Part shown: one piece after another, positions 7,889-17,169 of the stretch
Layout: every line of letters begins with the position of its first letter
Numbering within the stretch: the first letter of the stretch is position 1
Assembly (NCBI RefSeq): GCF_026020075.1
Contig: NZ_CP102773.1
Span: 372,001 to 436,000, forward strand
Length of the DNA: 64,000 nucleotides
Direction of reading: 5' to 3'
From: Bosea sp. NBC_00550
GTDB taxonomy: Bacteria; Pseudomonadota; Alphaproteobacteria; Rhizobiales; Beijerinckiaceae
The notes under the pieces: model-generated
What the model was told of the DNA's origin: nothing
What the model saw: the letters and a program-made list of their open reading frames with translations, nothing else
The model's database searches: none
Made by a program: the position numbers and the translations under genes

Positions 7889-10759
7889 CTAGGACAATTC
7901 GGCCAGGAGAGCCTTCGCGGCTCTCAGATCGGCTGTCTCAAAGCCTTCGCCGAACCGGCTGTACACCGTCGCCAGCGACCGATGCGCTTGAACGATCTCC
8001 CCGCGGCCGCGTAGGAAACGGGCAAAGCTCATGCTGGCTCGGAGCTCCCACGACAGAGCGTCCTGCTGTTGCGCCCGCTTGATAGATTCAAGGAAACACG
8101 GCTCGACCAAAGCTGCGCCGACGCCTTCCTGCAACAGAATCTCGCCCTTGACGCGCAAAAGCTCGGCGACGCACCAAAGCTCCTCTTTTTCCTCGCTCCG
8201 CAGGATAGCGGCTTCGACGAGTGAGCGAGCCTCATCGACTTGCCCCGAAAGCGCTAGCGCTTCGGCGAGGAAGCCGGAAAATCTGATGTTGTAGAGAGTG
8301 AACAATCTCCCCTGTTGAAGTTCGCCCAGCGCCGTCCGGAGAAGTGGAATCCCGCGGTCAAGCAGACCCTGCTTGATCAAGAGCGTGCCCTTCCAGCAGC
8401 GGCCGAATACCTCCCATGGGCCAAGCGCATTTGTTGCCGCCTGGTCGAGCAAAGTCGTGATCGCGAGATCCGCAGCCGCCAAATCCCCGACGTGAACCCA
8501 GACGGGACATCCCCAACGCGATAAGGCATCACATAGTGAAATCGCGTGGCCGGTTTCTCGAGCAGCATCGATTGCGTGGTGCACAGCCTCCACTGCCTGA
8601 TCAGGGAAGCCCTGCATCCAGAGGAGTTGAGCCGGCTGCACGCGGGCGGTCACGGATTGTCCGAATCGAAAGCGTACCGAACTGGCTGGGCTGCTTCCGG
8701 CGGCGGAGACATCGTGAGCAAGCATACGATCGGCATGATTACGAGCGCCCCGACAATCCCCCATCGAAAACAGTGTCATGCTGAGCATCCGATCGCCGAT
8801 GAAGCGATCGAGGCTACTTTCGGCGAGCGTCATGAACCGTTGTGCGAGTTCAAGTGACGCTCGGTACTCACCCATGCCTACCTGACAGAGCCACAAACCC
8901 CAAAGGGCCTCCAACTGAGCCTCACCATCGGCGAGGTCTTCGGCTATCTCCAATGCCTTGGCGAACGCAGCCGGAGCTTGCGGCGCGAAGCCGACCTTGA
9001 AAGCTTGAGACAGACCGAGAGCTCGGTAAAGCTGCATGACCTGGCGCGCCTGCGCATCCCGGACTGCTCCCGGGCCAAGGCCCGACAATGCGCGCTGAAC
9101 ACCGCTCAGGCATTCGTCGACCGACGACAGCTGATACCAAAGCGGGATGGCGGCCACGGTCACTGCGAGGCCGACCTCTGAATCGCCCTGGGTCGAATAA
9201 GTCCAGTCCAGAACCATGCGCACATTGTTGATGTGTCGGCCGTACCGGCCGAGCCACTCATCACCGGGCAATGTGTCGACTTCGCCATGCGCGTGCTTCA
9301 GCACTGCGCACAAATAGTCGGCCACGCGCCGCATGGCGCAACCTAGCTCGCTTCGTTCCGAAAGTTTGGCCAGCGCATAGGCACGGGTTGTATCGAGCAA
9401 CCGGTAGCGTGCGACTTCTCCGTGGGCTTCCGCCGCGACGAGAGACTTAGCGATCAAATTTGCCAGATGATTGCGGATGTCGGTGGCTAAGTCGCCGGCA
9501 CCGCTCATGATGGCGTTGACGGCCTCAAGCGTAAACTCGCCGGCAAACACGGCGAGGCGACGCAGGACCGCCTGCTCCGGCGCCGACAGCGCCTCGTAAC
9601 TCCAATCGAGCGTAGCAGCGAGCGTCTGATGCCTCGGGAGAGCGGTACGCCGACCGCCAGTCAACAGCCGGAAGCGGTCGTCGAGGAGTTCCGCGATTCC
9701 TCGCGTGCCAAACGCCTCGACGCGGCCCGCCGCAAGCTCAATCGCCAATGCAATCCCATCAAGCTGGCGACAGATGTCAGCGACGACAGGCGCCTCATTG
9801 TCGTCGAGCTCGAAGCCACTGCCGAGTGACGTCGCGCGATCGACAAACAGCTGGACGGCCGGGAAAGTTAGTGCGTCCGCGGCGGTCAATCCCGCAGACG
9901 CGGCGGGCATCTCGAGGGGAGCGAGGCGATAAACGCTTTCGCCTTCCGCCCGCAAAGCCTCTCGGCTGGTGGCGAGGATGTGAAGTTCTGGAGCTTTTTT
10001 GAGAAGCGTCTCCGCCAACCGAGCTGAAGCATCAAGAACCAGCTCGCAACTGTCGAAGATCAGCAGCATCCGCCTTTCACGCAAATACGTGATCACACCG
10101 GGAAGCGGGTCCGAAGTCCCGTCAGCAAGACCGAGTGCAGCCGCCAGAACGCTTGGCACAAGCTGGGCGTTCGCAAGCGGCGCCAGATCAAGAAAGCAGA
10201 CGCCATGCTCATACGACGACAAGAGTTGTTCAGCAATGGCGAGACAGAGCGTGGTCTTGCCGATACCGCCCGGTCCCACGACCGTGGTGAGACGGGATCT
10301 CTGAAAGCGGCCTCGTACGGCCTTGATCGCCTGCTCACGCCCGATTACCTGCGTCAGCTGTCGTGGGAGGTTGCTCTGGGCGCCGACTAACTCGGCTTTG
10401 ATATTGAGATCGGAATACAAGACCGGAGCCACAAACCGGTAGCCGCGGCCTGGAACCGCAGCGATGTAGTGCGCGGCGGCCTGGTTATCGCCAAGGATTC
10501 TCCGAAGCAGGGCTACCTGAGCTCTGAGGTTCGACTCTTCGACAGTAGCGTTTGGCCAGGCGCGTGCCAGCAATTCATCTTTAGTAACAACCTCGCCGAC
10601 GCGCTCGGTCAAGGCGATCAAAATTTCAAGAGCTCGGCTTCCAACCTGTACTGGTTCGTTATGTTGAAACAGGCGGTGCTGATCAGGATGGAGGCAAAAC
10701 TCCCCAAACGCGAGCCCGACGCCGCCCGGTAGCCTGGCGGGTAATGATGCCTGGTCCAT
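7889..10759 (-). CDS. Winged-helix transcriptional regulator with ATPase and TPR-like domains
   Basis: A 956-residue protein. Residues 15-115 form an OmpR/ToxR-type winged helix (LAFGEFCLHPDQHRL, SRALEILIALTERVGEVVTKDEL, VPGRGYRFVAPV). An NB-ARC/STAND-like ATPase follows, with Walker A GPGGIGKTT at about 162-170 and a Walker B-like RMLLIFDSCE. The remaining C-terminal half is helical and TPR-like. This is the architecture of large Alphaproteobacterial ATPase-type regulators related to the AfsR/MalT group, in which nucleotide and ligand binding control DNA binding. The gene is adjacent to, and co-directional with, the oxidoreductase run at 1.5-7.7 kb, which it may regulate. The upstream side ends 80 bp from an insertion sequence, so its promoter region may have been altered. 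Confidence 0.82.
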   Translation of the reverse strand: MDQASLPARLPGGVGLAFGEFCLHPDQHRLFQHNEPVQVGSRALEILIALTERVGEVVTKDELLARAWPNATVEESNLRAQVALLRRILGDNQAAAHYIAAVPGRGYRFVAPVLYSDLNIKAELVGAQSNLPRQLTQVIGREQAIKAVRGRFQRSRLTTVVGPGGIGKTTLCLAIAEQLLSSYEHGVCFLDLAPLANAQLVPSVLAAALGLADGTSDPLPGVITYLRERRMLLIFDSCELVLDASARLAETLLKKAPELHILATSREALRAEGESVYRLAPLEMPAASAGLTAADALTFPAVQLFVDRATSLGSGFELDDNEAPVVADICRQLDGIALAIELAAGRVEAFGTRGIAELLDDRFRLLTGGRRTALPRHQTLAATLDWSYEALSAPEQAVLRRLAVFAGEFTLEAVNAIMSGAGDLATDIRNHLANLIAKSLVAAEAHGEVARYRLLDTTRAYALAKLSERSELGCAMRRVADYLCAVLKHAHGEVDTLPGDEWLGRYGRHINNVRMVLDWTYSTQGDSEVGLAVTVAAIPLWYQLSSVDECLSGVQRALSGLGPGAVRDAQARQVMQLYRALGLSQAFKVGFAPQAPAAFAKALEIAEDLADGEAQLEALWGLWLCQVGMGEYRASLELAQRFMTLAESSLDRFIGDRMLSMTLFSMGDCRGARNHADRMLAHDVSAAGSSPASSVRFRFGQSVTARVQPAQLLWMQGFPDQAVEAVHHAIDAARETGHAISLCDALSRWGCPVWVHVGDLAAADLAITTLLDQAATNALGPWEVFGRCWKGTLLIKQGLLDRGIPLLRTALGELQQGRLFTLYNIRFSGFLAEALALSGQVDEARSLVEAAILRSEEKEELWCVAELLRVKGEILLQEGVGAALVEPCFLESIKRAQQQDALSWELRASMSFARFLRGRGEIVQAHRSLATVYSRFGEGFETADLRAAKALLAELS

Positions 10760-10841
10760 TCGGCGACATAGCTCCGGCTACCGTCGAAGTATTCGATTAT
10801 CTGACTGGTCAAGCAATATGTAAGCCGAGGCCTCCCTCTCC

Positions 10842-11859
10842 TGTTTGATCCCAGGTTTTGATGGTGCGATCTTTTCCATCGGATGGAAGGAGGCACTATG
10901 GGCCAGGTTCTGCACGGGAGCGCCACAACGACGGAGGCGATCCGTCGAGCGATACAGCATAGTCAAGCGAGCCTGAGGGCTCTGGCAAAGCGCTACGGCC
11001 TCAACCAGAAGACCGTCGCGAAGTGGAAGAAGCGGGCCTCGGTGGCTGATCTGCCGACGGGCCCGCAGCAGCCGGCTTCGACGGTTCTGTCAGCCGAGGA
11101 AGAGGCGATCATCGTCGCCTTTCGACGACATACCCTGCTGCCTTTGGATGACTGCCTCTACGCGCTTCAGGCCACGATCCCGCATCTGACCCGTTCGTCG
11201 TTGCATCGCTGCCTGCAACGGCACGGCATCAGCCGGCTACCGGAGATCGAGGGCGACAAGGAGCCGAAGAAGCGGTTCAAGTCCTATCCGATCGGCTTCT
11301 TCCACATCGACATCGCCGAGGTCCAGACCGCCGAAGGAAAGCTCTATCTGTTTGTCGCGATCGATCGGACGAGCAAATTCGCCTTCGTGCAACTGGTGGA
11401 GAGCGCCAACCGGGTGACGGCCTCAGCTTTCCTCGTCGCCCTGATCGCAGCCGTTCCCTACAGGGTCCATACGATCCTGACCGACAACGGCATCCAATTC
11501 CGCTTCCCGCCGCGCTACGCCAACGGTCCCACGGCCCGTTACATCACCCACATGTTCGCGATGCGCTGCCGCGAGAATGGCATCGAGCACCGCTTCACCA
11601 AGATCAACCATCCCTGGACCAATGGGCAGGTCGAGCGAATGAACCGGACGATCAAAGACGCGACCGTCAAACGCTATCACTACGACAGCCACGACCAGCT
11701 CGATCGTCACCTCCAGGACTTCGTCTCAGCTTACAATTTCGGCCGGCGCCTGAAGACCCTCAAAGGCCTCACGCCCTACGAGTTCATCTGCAAGCGCTGG
11801 ACTTCAGAGCCGGAAACGATTCACCCTCGATCCAATCCACCAAATGCCGGGACTAAACA
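10842..11859 (+). mobile_element. IS481-family insertion sequence
   Basis: The element is bounded by imperfect terminal inverted repeats. The left end begins TGTTTGATCCCAGG at 10842 and the reverse complement of the right end begins TGTTTAGTCCCGG at 11859; about 17 of the first 22 positions match. It spans about 1018 bp and holds one transposase. The flanks (CTCTCC on the left, CCTAGTTC on the right) show no target-site duplication, suggesting that a deletion or rearrangement followed insertion. The right end abuts a truncated integrase gene. Family assignment rests on the transposase sequence. Confidence 0.8.
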
Positions 11860-11864
11860 CCTAG
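10898..11864 (+). pseudogene. IS481-family transposase with a C-terminal frameshift
   Basis: A DDE transposase of the IS481 group, starting at an ATG preceded by GGAAGGAGG. An N-terminal helix-turn-helix (LRALAKRYGLNQKTVAKWKK) is followed by the catalytic domain: first Asp in FFHIDIAEV, second Asp in ILTDNGIQF, Glu in NGQVERMNR. After KRWTSEPE near 11817 the frame reads into unrelated sequence and stops only at 11938. One base shifted, the DNA reads RFTLDPIHQMPGLNT and stops at 11864, which is the family's normal C-terminus. A one-base insertion at about 11815-11820 therefore explains the long tail. The catalytic core is complete, so activity may or may not be lost. Confidence 0.85.
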
Positions 11865-12149
11865 TTCGAATGGTACGGGCCGCCCGGTCTTCTGTTGAAC
11901 GATGGCGGTTCGGAGCCGAACCGTGCCGCCAAGGATGACGTCGCCGACGCGAAGGCGAACGAGATCGCATCCGCGTAGCTTGCTGTCGATCGCGAGGTTG
12001 AACATGGCGAGATCGCGAACACGCCCGTCATGTTGTAGCCGGGTGCGAATAGCCCAGATGTGCCTTGGCTTCAGAGGTGGCTTCGGGCCGATGATTCGTC
12101 CGAAGTTCCAAGCCTGATGCTGCAGTTCGTCTTGCGCTTGGGTATCCAT
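11860..12149 (-). pseudogene. Tyrosine recombinase/integrase, N-terminal fragment
   Basis: From the ATG at 12149 the frame reads a conserved integrase N-terminus: RHIWAIRTRLQ, VRDLAMFNLAIDSKLRGCDLVRLRVGDV, then IVQQKTGRPVPFEL. The coding sequence runs directly into the right inverted repeat of the IS481 element and stops after two element-encoded codons. The catalytic half with the RHRY residues is missing and is not found on the far side of the element. Intact homologues are about 190-210 residues. This is a dead remnant and shows that the IS481 copy entered or deleted an older mobile element. Confidence 0.8.
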
Positions 12150-12263
12150 GGCATATCCCCTTCGTGGGGTGCCGCATCCAAGACAATACTATCAAATGCG
12201 CAGGCGCCAATCAGCCTCTTCCAAGGCTCATTTGCGTGGTGCGTGGCCGCCTCGCGCCGATGT

Positions 12264-13787
12264 CGTTGAAAAAGTCGTCGTTGCTGCGGGTGTGAAGTCC
12301 TGATTCAGTCGTCTTGGGCGGAGGGCGGCGCGATGATGGGTGAACGGCGGGTGGCGCAGGAGGCGCTGTTCTACGAGTTCAGTCTTGAGCGTCACGTGCC
12401 GGACGATCATTGGGTGCGGTCGATAGACCGGTTCGTCGATCTTTCCGAGATCCGCGCACATCTGCGGCCGTTCTACAGCGAGATGGGTCGGCCCTCGATC
12501 GATCCGGAGCTGATGATCCGGATGCTGCTCATCGGCTATTGCTTCGGCATCCGTTCCGAGCGGCGCCTGTGCGAGGAGGTGCACCTGAACCTCGCCTATC
12601 GCTGGTTCTGCCGGCTCGGGCTTGAGGGCGACGTTCCCGATCACTCGACCTTCTCGAAGAACCGGCATGGCCGCTTCCGCGAGAGCGATCTTCTGCGTGA
12701 GCTGTTCGAGACGACCGTCCGGCGTTGCATCGAAGAAGGGCTCGTGGGCGGAGAAGGCTTCGCGGTCGATGCCAGCCTGATCAAGGCCGATGCGAACAAG
12801 CAACGTTCCGCGGACGCCTCAGAGCTGGTCGACTGGCACGATCTCGCCCGGACGCGTCGCTCGGTGCGCGAATATCTCGATACGCTCGATGAGGCCGCCT
12901 GGGGCGCGGCGAGCGAGGCGAAGCCGAAGTTCGTGTCGCGCGCCGATCCGGCCGCGCAATGGACCGGCGCTTTGAAGGGGCATGCCTTCTTCGCCTACGC
13001 CACCAACTACCTGATCGACCTCGACCACGCCGTCATCGTCGATGTCGAGGCCAGCCGCGCCATCCGGCAGGCCGAAGTCGGCTCGGCCCGGACCATGCTC
13101 GACCGAACGCAGGAGCGTTTTGGCCTCTGGCCGGCCAGGCTAGCCGCCGACAGCGCCTATGGCTCGGCCGAGAACCTCGCCTGGCTGGTGCATAAGCGCG
13201 GGATCGAGCCGCATATCCCGGTCTTCGACAAATCCCAGCGCAGCGACGGCACCTTCAGCCGCTCCGACTTCGCCTATGACCACGCGCGCGATCGCTACAC
13301 CTGCCCGGGCGGGAAGGAGTTGAGGCCGCGCCAGAAGGCCTATCGAACCGAGCGGCCGCTCGTCGATGACGAGGGCATGATGCGTTACCGCGCCAGCAAG
13401 TTCGACTGCGACGCCTGCTCGCTGAAGCCGCAGTGCTCACCCAACATGCCCGCTCGCAAGATCCTGCGCTCGATCCATGAGGGCGCCCGCGACATGGCCA
13501 GGGACATCGCCGAGACCGACGCCTATGTCACCTCGCGGCGCGAACGGAAAAAGGTCGAGATGCTGTTTGCTCACCTCAAGCGCATCTTGCGGCTCGACCG
13601 GTTGCGACTGCGCGGACCGAATGGCGCCAGAGACGAGTTCCACCTCGCCGCAGCAGCCCAGAACCTCAGGAAGCTCGCCAAACTCAAGCCAAACGGGCCG
13701 CAGGTCAGGCCTGCCTGACCAAGCGAAGCCCTACTCTGCTAAATCCGCTCCCCGCCAGCGCCGATCTCAGGGCCGACTTTTTCAACG
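12264..13787 (+). mobile_element. IS1182-family insertion sequence
   Basis: A 1524-bp element with perfect 14-bp terminal inverted repeats, CGTTGAAAAAGTCG at 12264 and its reverse complement ending at 13787. It carries one full-length transposase. The left flank lies 115 bp upstream of the integrase fragment's start; the right flank leads into noncoding sequence. Target duplications are not obvious. Its intactness contrasts with the damaged IS481 copy and suggests a more recent arrival. Confidence 0.85.
12333..13718 (+). CDS. IS1182-family transposase
   Basis: A full-length 461-residue DDE transposase. The N-terminal InsH-like region reads FYEFSLERHVPDDHWVRSIDRFVDL. Catalytic residues are seen in GFAVDASLIKAD, RLAADSAYGSAENL and the Glu of KKVEMLFAHLKRILRL. 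A cysteine-rich insert (FDCDACSLKPQC, and an earlier YTCPGGKEL) is characteristic of the family. Two ATGs stand in tandem at the start. No frameshift or internal stop is present, so the copy is probably functional. Confidence 0.93.
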   Translation: MMGERRVAQEALFYEFSLERHVPDDHWVRSIDRFVDLSEIRAHLRPFYSEMGRPSIDPELMIRMLLIGYCFGIRSERRLCEEVHLNLAYRWFCRLGLEGDVPDHSTFSKNRHGRFRESDLLRELFETTVRRCIEEGLVGGEGFAVDASLIKADANKQRSADASELVDWHDLARTRRSVREYLDTLDEAAWGAASEAKPKFVSRADPAAQWTGALKGHAFFAYATNYLIDLDHAVIVDVEASRAIRQAEVGSARTMLDRTQERFGLWPARLAADSAYGSAENLAWLVHKRGIEPHIPVFDKSQRSDGTFSRSDFAYDHARDRYTCPGGKELRPRQKAYRTERPLVDDEGMMRYRASKFDCDACSLKPQCSPNMPARKILRSIHEGARDMARDIAETDAYVTSRRERKKVEMLFAHLKRILRLDRLRLRGPNGARDEFHLAAAAQNLRKLAKLKPNGPQVRPA

Positions 13788-14109
13788 GTATCCGCCAGGA
13801 GCGGACTCTAGCGGCGTGCCGGAAAGCGGACATGGAGAGCGCGACGGCGTTGACCGGATCCGCCCCGTTGCTGCCGCCTTAGGCGGGGCCCTCGCGCCTT
13901 GCCGTGCTGGGACAACAGGCGCTGCGCAAAATCTTCGCCCGCACCATAGGTGTCGCGGGGTAGTGCCGGGCTCGCCTTGGCTGCCCGCAGCCAGCCTTTG
14001 CGAACAGCGTCGCCACTCAGGCGCGCTAAGCGGTGACGACGAGGCGAATCCCGTTGGCGGTGGAGGCGGTCATCACCGATGACCTCATGCTCGGGTGCAG
14101 TATCGCCGC
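13788..14109. other. Intergenic stretch without a supportable gene
   Basis: About 320 bp between the IS1182 right end and the 3' end of the amidohydrolase gene. All frames contain shadow or short ORFs only, and none resembles a known family. It probably holds the region disrupted by IS1182 and the 3' untranslated region of the convergent cluster. Confidence 0.5.
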
Positions 14110-15642
14110 TCAGTCCTCGGAAATCGGCGCGATCCAGTTGCGCGCGCGGGGCGTCCAGGTCACGGCGGTACCCGCGTGCTCGTTATCGACATAGTGCCGG
14201 TTAGCAATGCCGAGCAACTTCTCGACATTTTCGGCATTGCGAACCTCCTCGGCGCCGCTCGCCGAGGCCGCCGCCGCGGCCCGTACGGCCTCAATGTCGA
14301 GATCGGCATAATGACCGTTGCGATAGAGGATGCGCCCGTCGCACATTGTCATCCGCACATGCCGCGCGCCTGCGCGGCCCATCAGCAATGAAAGTGGGGC
14401 AATCGCCGGGCTGACATAGGATCCCAGTGCCGAGCGGTCGATCGCGATGATGTCCGCGCGGGCGCCCGCACGGATGATGCCTATCTGGCCAGCAAGCCCC
14501 ATCGCGCTGGCTCCCGCCGTCGTCGCCATGCGTAGCAGCGCGCGCGCATCGGGGCCGGTCGCGTCCCGCCAACCGGCGCCGCCGGCCAGCCGTCCGGCGA
14601 GCCGCAGTTCAGCCAGCAGATCCTCGTCGTCGTTGATGGCTGTATTGTCGGTTCCGATCGCAACGCTGACGCCGGCTTCGAGATAAGCGTCGAGCGGGGC
14701 GATGCCGGCCCTGAGGCGCAGATTCGAACCGGGATTACGCACGACGGTTACGCCATGCCGGGCGGCGACGGCAAGGTCGTCGTCGCTGAGCCAGACGGCA
14801 TGCGCCAACGAGGTGAGCGGGCCGAGAACGCCGAGGGCCTCCATCCGGCGCATCAGCCCCTCTGGGTAGAGCCGCTGAAGAGTGCGCACCTGCGCCCAGG
14901 ATTCAAGTGCATGCATATGGATCGGTGTGCCATTTCGCTTCGCATCGGCGGCGAGCGCGGCGAACAGCCCGTCCGACACCCATTGTGGCCCCGCGGGAGC
15001 ATAGGCGAGCGAGATCAGCGTCGAGCCGGCTGTCTCCGCCCGCAGGCTCTCCATCAGCGCGATCGTCGCCGGCCCGTCACCGGCATAGACGGTCCCGGAT
15101 GGGTAGGCGGCAGGTGCCAAATCCTCGGGCAAAGTCGCGCGAAAATGTTCATCGGCCTCATGCGGATAGACGAAGAAGGCGCGGTCCATCGCACCGACCC
15201 CAACCATGGCGCGCAAGCCCGCCTCGGTATAGGCCCGGATCGAGCCGCGCAGTTCGTTCGCATAATCGCCCGTGCCGTAGGGCGTGTTGGCCTGGATCGT
15301 GGCAGTGACACCGGCCGCGATCATCTCCGCCGCCGCCAGCAAGGCGGCGGCATAGGGATCCATCGAGCGCCGGCGACGTCGGTCGATCATCCAGTGTTCG
15401 AGGATGCCGTCCTCGTAGCCGAGCTGCAGACTCGTGATGCCGCGCCCGTGCTGATGGGCGTTGACTAGACCCGGCAGCAGGATCTGCCCATTGAGTTCGA
15501 TCCGTTGCGCGCCGGCGCCGATGGCATCGGCCGGGCCGATGGCGGCGATCCTCCCGTCCTCGACGAGCACTGCCTCCGGCCGCGCCTCCGGCTCCTCGGC
15601 GCCTCGGATAGTGAGGTCTGGACAGAGCAGATAGGCGGTCAT
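14110..15642 (-). CDS. Amidohydrolase-superfamily deaminase/hydrolase (TrzN/AtzA/SsnA-like)
   Basis: A 510-residue metal-dependent hydrolase. Metal-site motifs are in order: LVNAHQHGRG (HxH) near residue 60, IHMHALES (His), SLAHAVWLSDDD (His) and AIGTDNTAINDDED (Asp). The flanking beta-sandwich domain (ADIIAIDRSALGSY, DGRILYRNGHY) is also present. This is the arrangement of chlorohydrolase/cytosine-deaminase-like enzymes that act on heterocyclic amines and guanidino or triazine-type substrates. The ATG at 15642 lies two bases after the amidase stop, with AAGGAGAT inside the amidase end as ribosome binding site, so translation is coupled. Exact chemistry is unknown; the context suggests hydrolysis of an amino group on a nitrogen heterocycle or its opened product. 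Confidence 0.85.
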   Translation of the reverse strand: MTAYLLCPDLTIRGAEEPEARPEAVLVEDGRIAAIGPADAIGAGAQRIELNGQILLPGLVNAHQHGRGITSLQLGYEDGILEHWMIDRRRRRSMDPYAAALLAAAEMIAAGVTATIQANTPYGTGDYANELRGSIRAYTEAGLRAMVGVGAMDRAFFVYPHEADEHFRATLPEDLAPAAYPSGTVYAGDGPATIALMESLRAETAGSTLISLAYAPAGPQWVSDGLFAALAADAKRNGTPIHMHALESWAQVRTLQRLYPEGLMRRMEALGVLGPLTSLAHAVWLSDDDLAVAARHGVTVVRNPGSNLRLRAGIAPLDAYLEAGVSVAIGTDNTAINDDEDLLAELRLAGRLAGGAGWRDATGPDARALLRMATTAGASAMGLAGQIGIIRAGARADIIAIDRSALGSYVSPAIAPLSLLMGRAGARHVRMTMCDGRILYRNGHYADLDIEAVRAAAAASASGAEEVRNAENVEKLLGIANRHYVDNEHAGTAVTWTPRARNWIAPISED

Positions 15643-15644
15643 CG

Positions 15645-16997
15645 TCAAATCTCCTTGAGTGCCGCAGCAACCCGGAAGGCGTCGCCTTCGGCGAAAGGAC
15701 GCGCCACGATCTGGATGCCGAGCGGCAATCCGCCCGGTCGCGGCACAGGCATGCTGATCACCGGCAGGCCGATGAAGCTGAGAGGAGCCGTCAGGGCCGG
15801 ATAGCATGGCCGCGAGGCGACCTGCCTGCCGTTGAGCAGGATGCTGTCCTGGCCGATCCGGATTGCCGGAAATGGCAGGGCCGGGGCGATCAGCACGTCG
15901 ACCTCACGGAACAGGGCCTCCGCCTGTCGTCGATACCAGGAGCGGAACCGCTGCGCGGCGCTGATGTAGGCGGCGGGCAGCATGGCGCCGGCGAGCATGC
16001 GGCCGCGTGTCATGGGGTCGAAGTCGCGGGCACGCTGACGCAGTGCCGGCAATTGTGACGCGCCGGCCTCACTCATCACGATCAGGTTCATCGCTGCGCG
16101 CGCTGCATCCGTGCGGTCGAGCACGACTGTCCTCGTCACACCGATCCGCTTCGCTGCCTCGGTGACGACGCCGATTGCATCCTCGCTCGCATTCTCGAAG
16201 AACCAGCCGCCGAGCATCGCGACCCTGAGCCCGCTGGCGGTGCCGTTGAGCAAATGAGAAACCGGAGCAGCAGGCCGGTCTGCCTGTGCGTGGTCGTGAA
16301 CGTCCCGCCCCTGCAGCACATCGTAGCCGAGAGCGAGATCCCGGAGATCGGCGGCCAACGGGCCGATGTGGTCCATGCTCCAGGAGAAGGGGACGACACC
16401 ACTCCGCGAAAGCCGCCCAAAGGTCGGCTTCAAGCCCCAGATGCCGCACATCGCGGCGGGGACGCGAATCGAGCCGCCGGTGTCAGTGCCGAGCGTCAGC
16501 GGAACCATGCCGGCAGCGACTGCCGCCGCGGAGCCGCCAGAGGAGCCGCCGGCGACGTGCTCAAGGGCAAGGGGGTTACGGGTCGGCCCGTAATGGGCGT
16601 TTTCCGTGGTGATGCCGCAGGCGAACTCGTCCATGTTCAGTGCGCCGACAAGCACCGCATCGGCCCGACGAAGCGTGGCGACGCCAAAGGAGTCGCTGAC
16701 TGCGGGCGACGCATCCTGCAGAACCTTTGAGCCTGCGAGCGTCGTCAACCCAGCGACGTCGAACAAGTTCTTGACGGCGAAGGGGACGCCGGCCAGCGGG
16801 CCGACCTCCTCGCCACGCTCGATTTTGGCATCGACTATGGCCGCATCGGCGAGCGCCTGCTCGCCCACCACTGCGGTGAAGGCGTTGATGGCCGTGTCAT
16901 GCTCGGCGATGCGGGCCAGAGCCGCACCGACCACGTCGACGGCTCTTCTCTGCCCGCTGCGGATATCGGCAGCAATTGCGTAGGCTGTTTCAGACAT
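15645..16997 (-). CDS. Amidase-signature hydrolase, AtzE-like
   Basis: A 450-residue amidase. The signature region is clear: catalytic Lys in VPFAVKNLFD, then GGSSGGSAAAVAAGMVPLTLGTDTGGSIRVPAA, which holds the cis-Ser and nucleophile Ser. The start at 16997 overlaps the 3' end of the preceding small gene by 8 bp. That small gene is GatC/AtzG-like, so the pair matches the AtzG-AtzE complex, where AtzE hydrolyses 1-carboxybiuret. A general amidase role remains possible, because GatC-like partners also occur with other amidases. The substrate in this cluster may be a carboxybiuret, allophanate-like or other N-acyl urea. Confidence 0.85.
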   Translation of the reverse strand: MSETAYAIAADIRSGQRRAVDVVGAALARIAEHDTAINAFTAVVGEQALADAAIVDAKIERGEEVGPLAGVPFAVKNLFDVAGLTTLAGSKVLQDASPAVSDSFGVATLRRADAVLVGALNMDEFACGITTENAHYGPTRNPLALEHVAGGSSGGSAAAVAAGMVPLTLGTDTGGSIRVPAAMCGIWGLKPTFGRLSRSGVVPFSWSMDHIGPLAADLRDLALGYDVLQGRDVHDHAQADRPAAPVSHLLNGTASGLRVAMLGGWFFENASEDAIGVVTEAAKRIGVTRTVVLDRTDAARAAMNLIVMSEAGASQLPALRQRARDFDPMTRGRMLAGAMLPAAYISAAQRFRSWYRRQAEALFREVDVLIAPALPFPAIRIGQDSILLNGRQVASRPCYPALTAPLSFIGLPVISMPVPRPGGLPLGIQIVARPFAEGDAFRVAAALKEI

Positions 16998-17169
16998 CGG
17001 CAACGAAGACCGGTGCGGGTAGCGTGTCGTCGAGCTGAGCGACGGTGTCCAGCAACATCCTGCCCTGCTCGATGAACTGTTCAAGCGCCGGCCGGACCTC
17101 GGCCCTGATGCCATCGTCGAGCGCCAGCCCGAGCGACCTGCTAAGATGATCCAGAACCGTGTCGTTCAT
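16990..17169 (-). CDS. AtzG-like (DUF4089) small amidase partner subunit
   Basis: A 59-residue protein from the ATG at 17169 (GGAAG at the right distance upstream); an ATG at 17184 would add five residues. The sequence DHLSRSLGLALDDGIRAEVRPALEQFIEQGRMLLDTVAQ is the two-helix GatC/AtzG fold, and the C-terminus (LPAPVFVADV) matches the tail that packs against the amidase in the AtzE-AtzG complex. It is the first gene of the three-gene unit running to 14110. Recognising it makes the AtzE-like call stronger than for a lone amidase. Confidence 0.8.
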   Translation of the reverse strand: MNDTVLDHLSRSLGLALDDGIRAEVRPALEQFIEQGRMLLDTVAQLDDTLPAPVFVADV

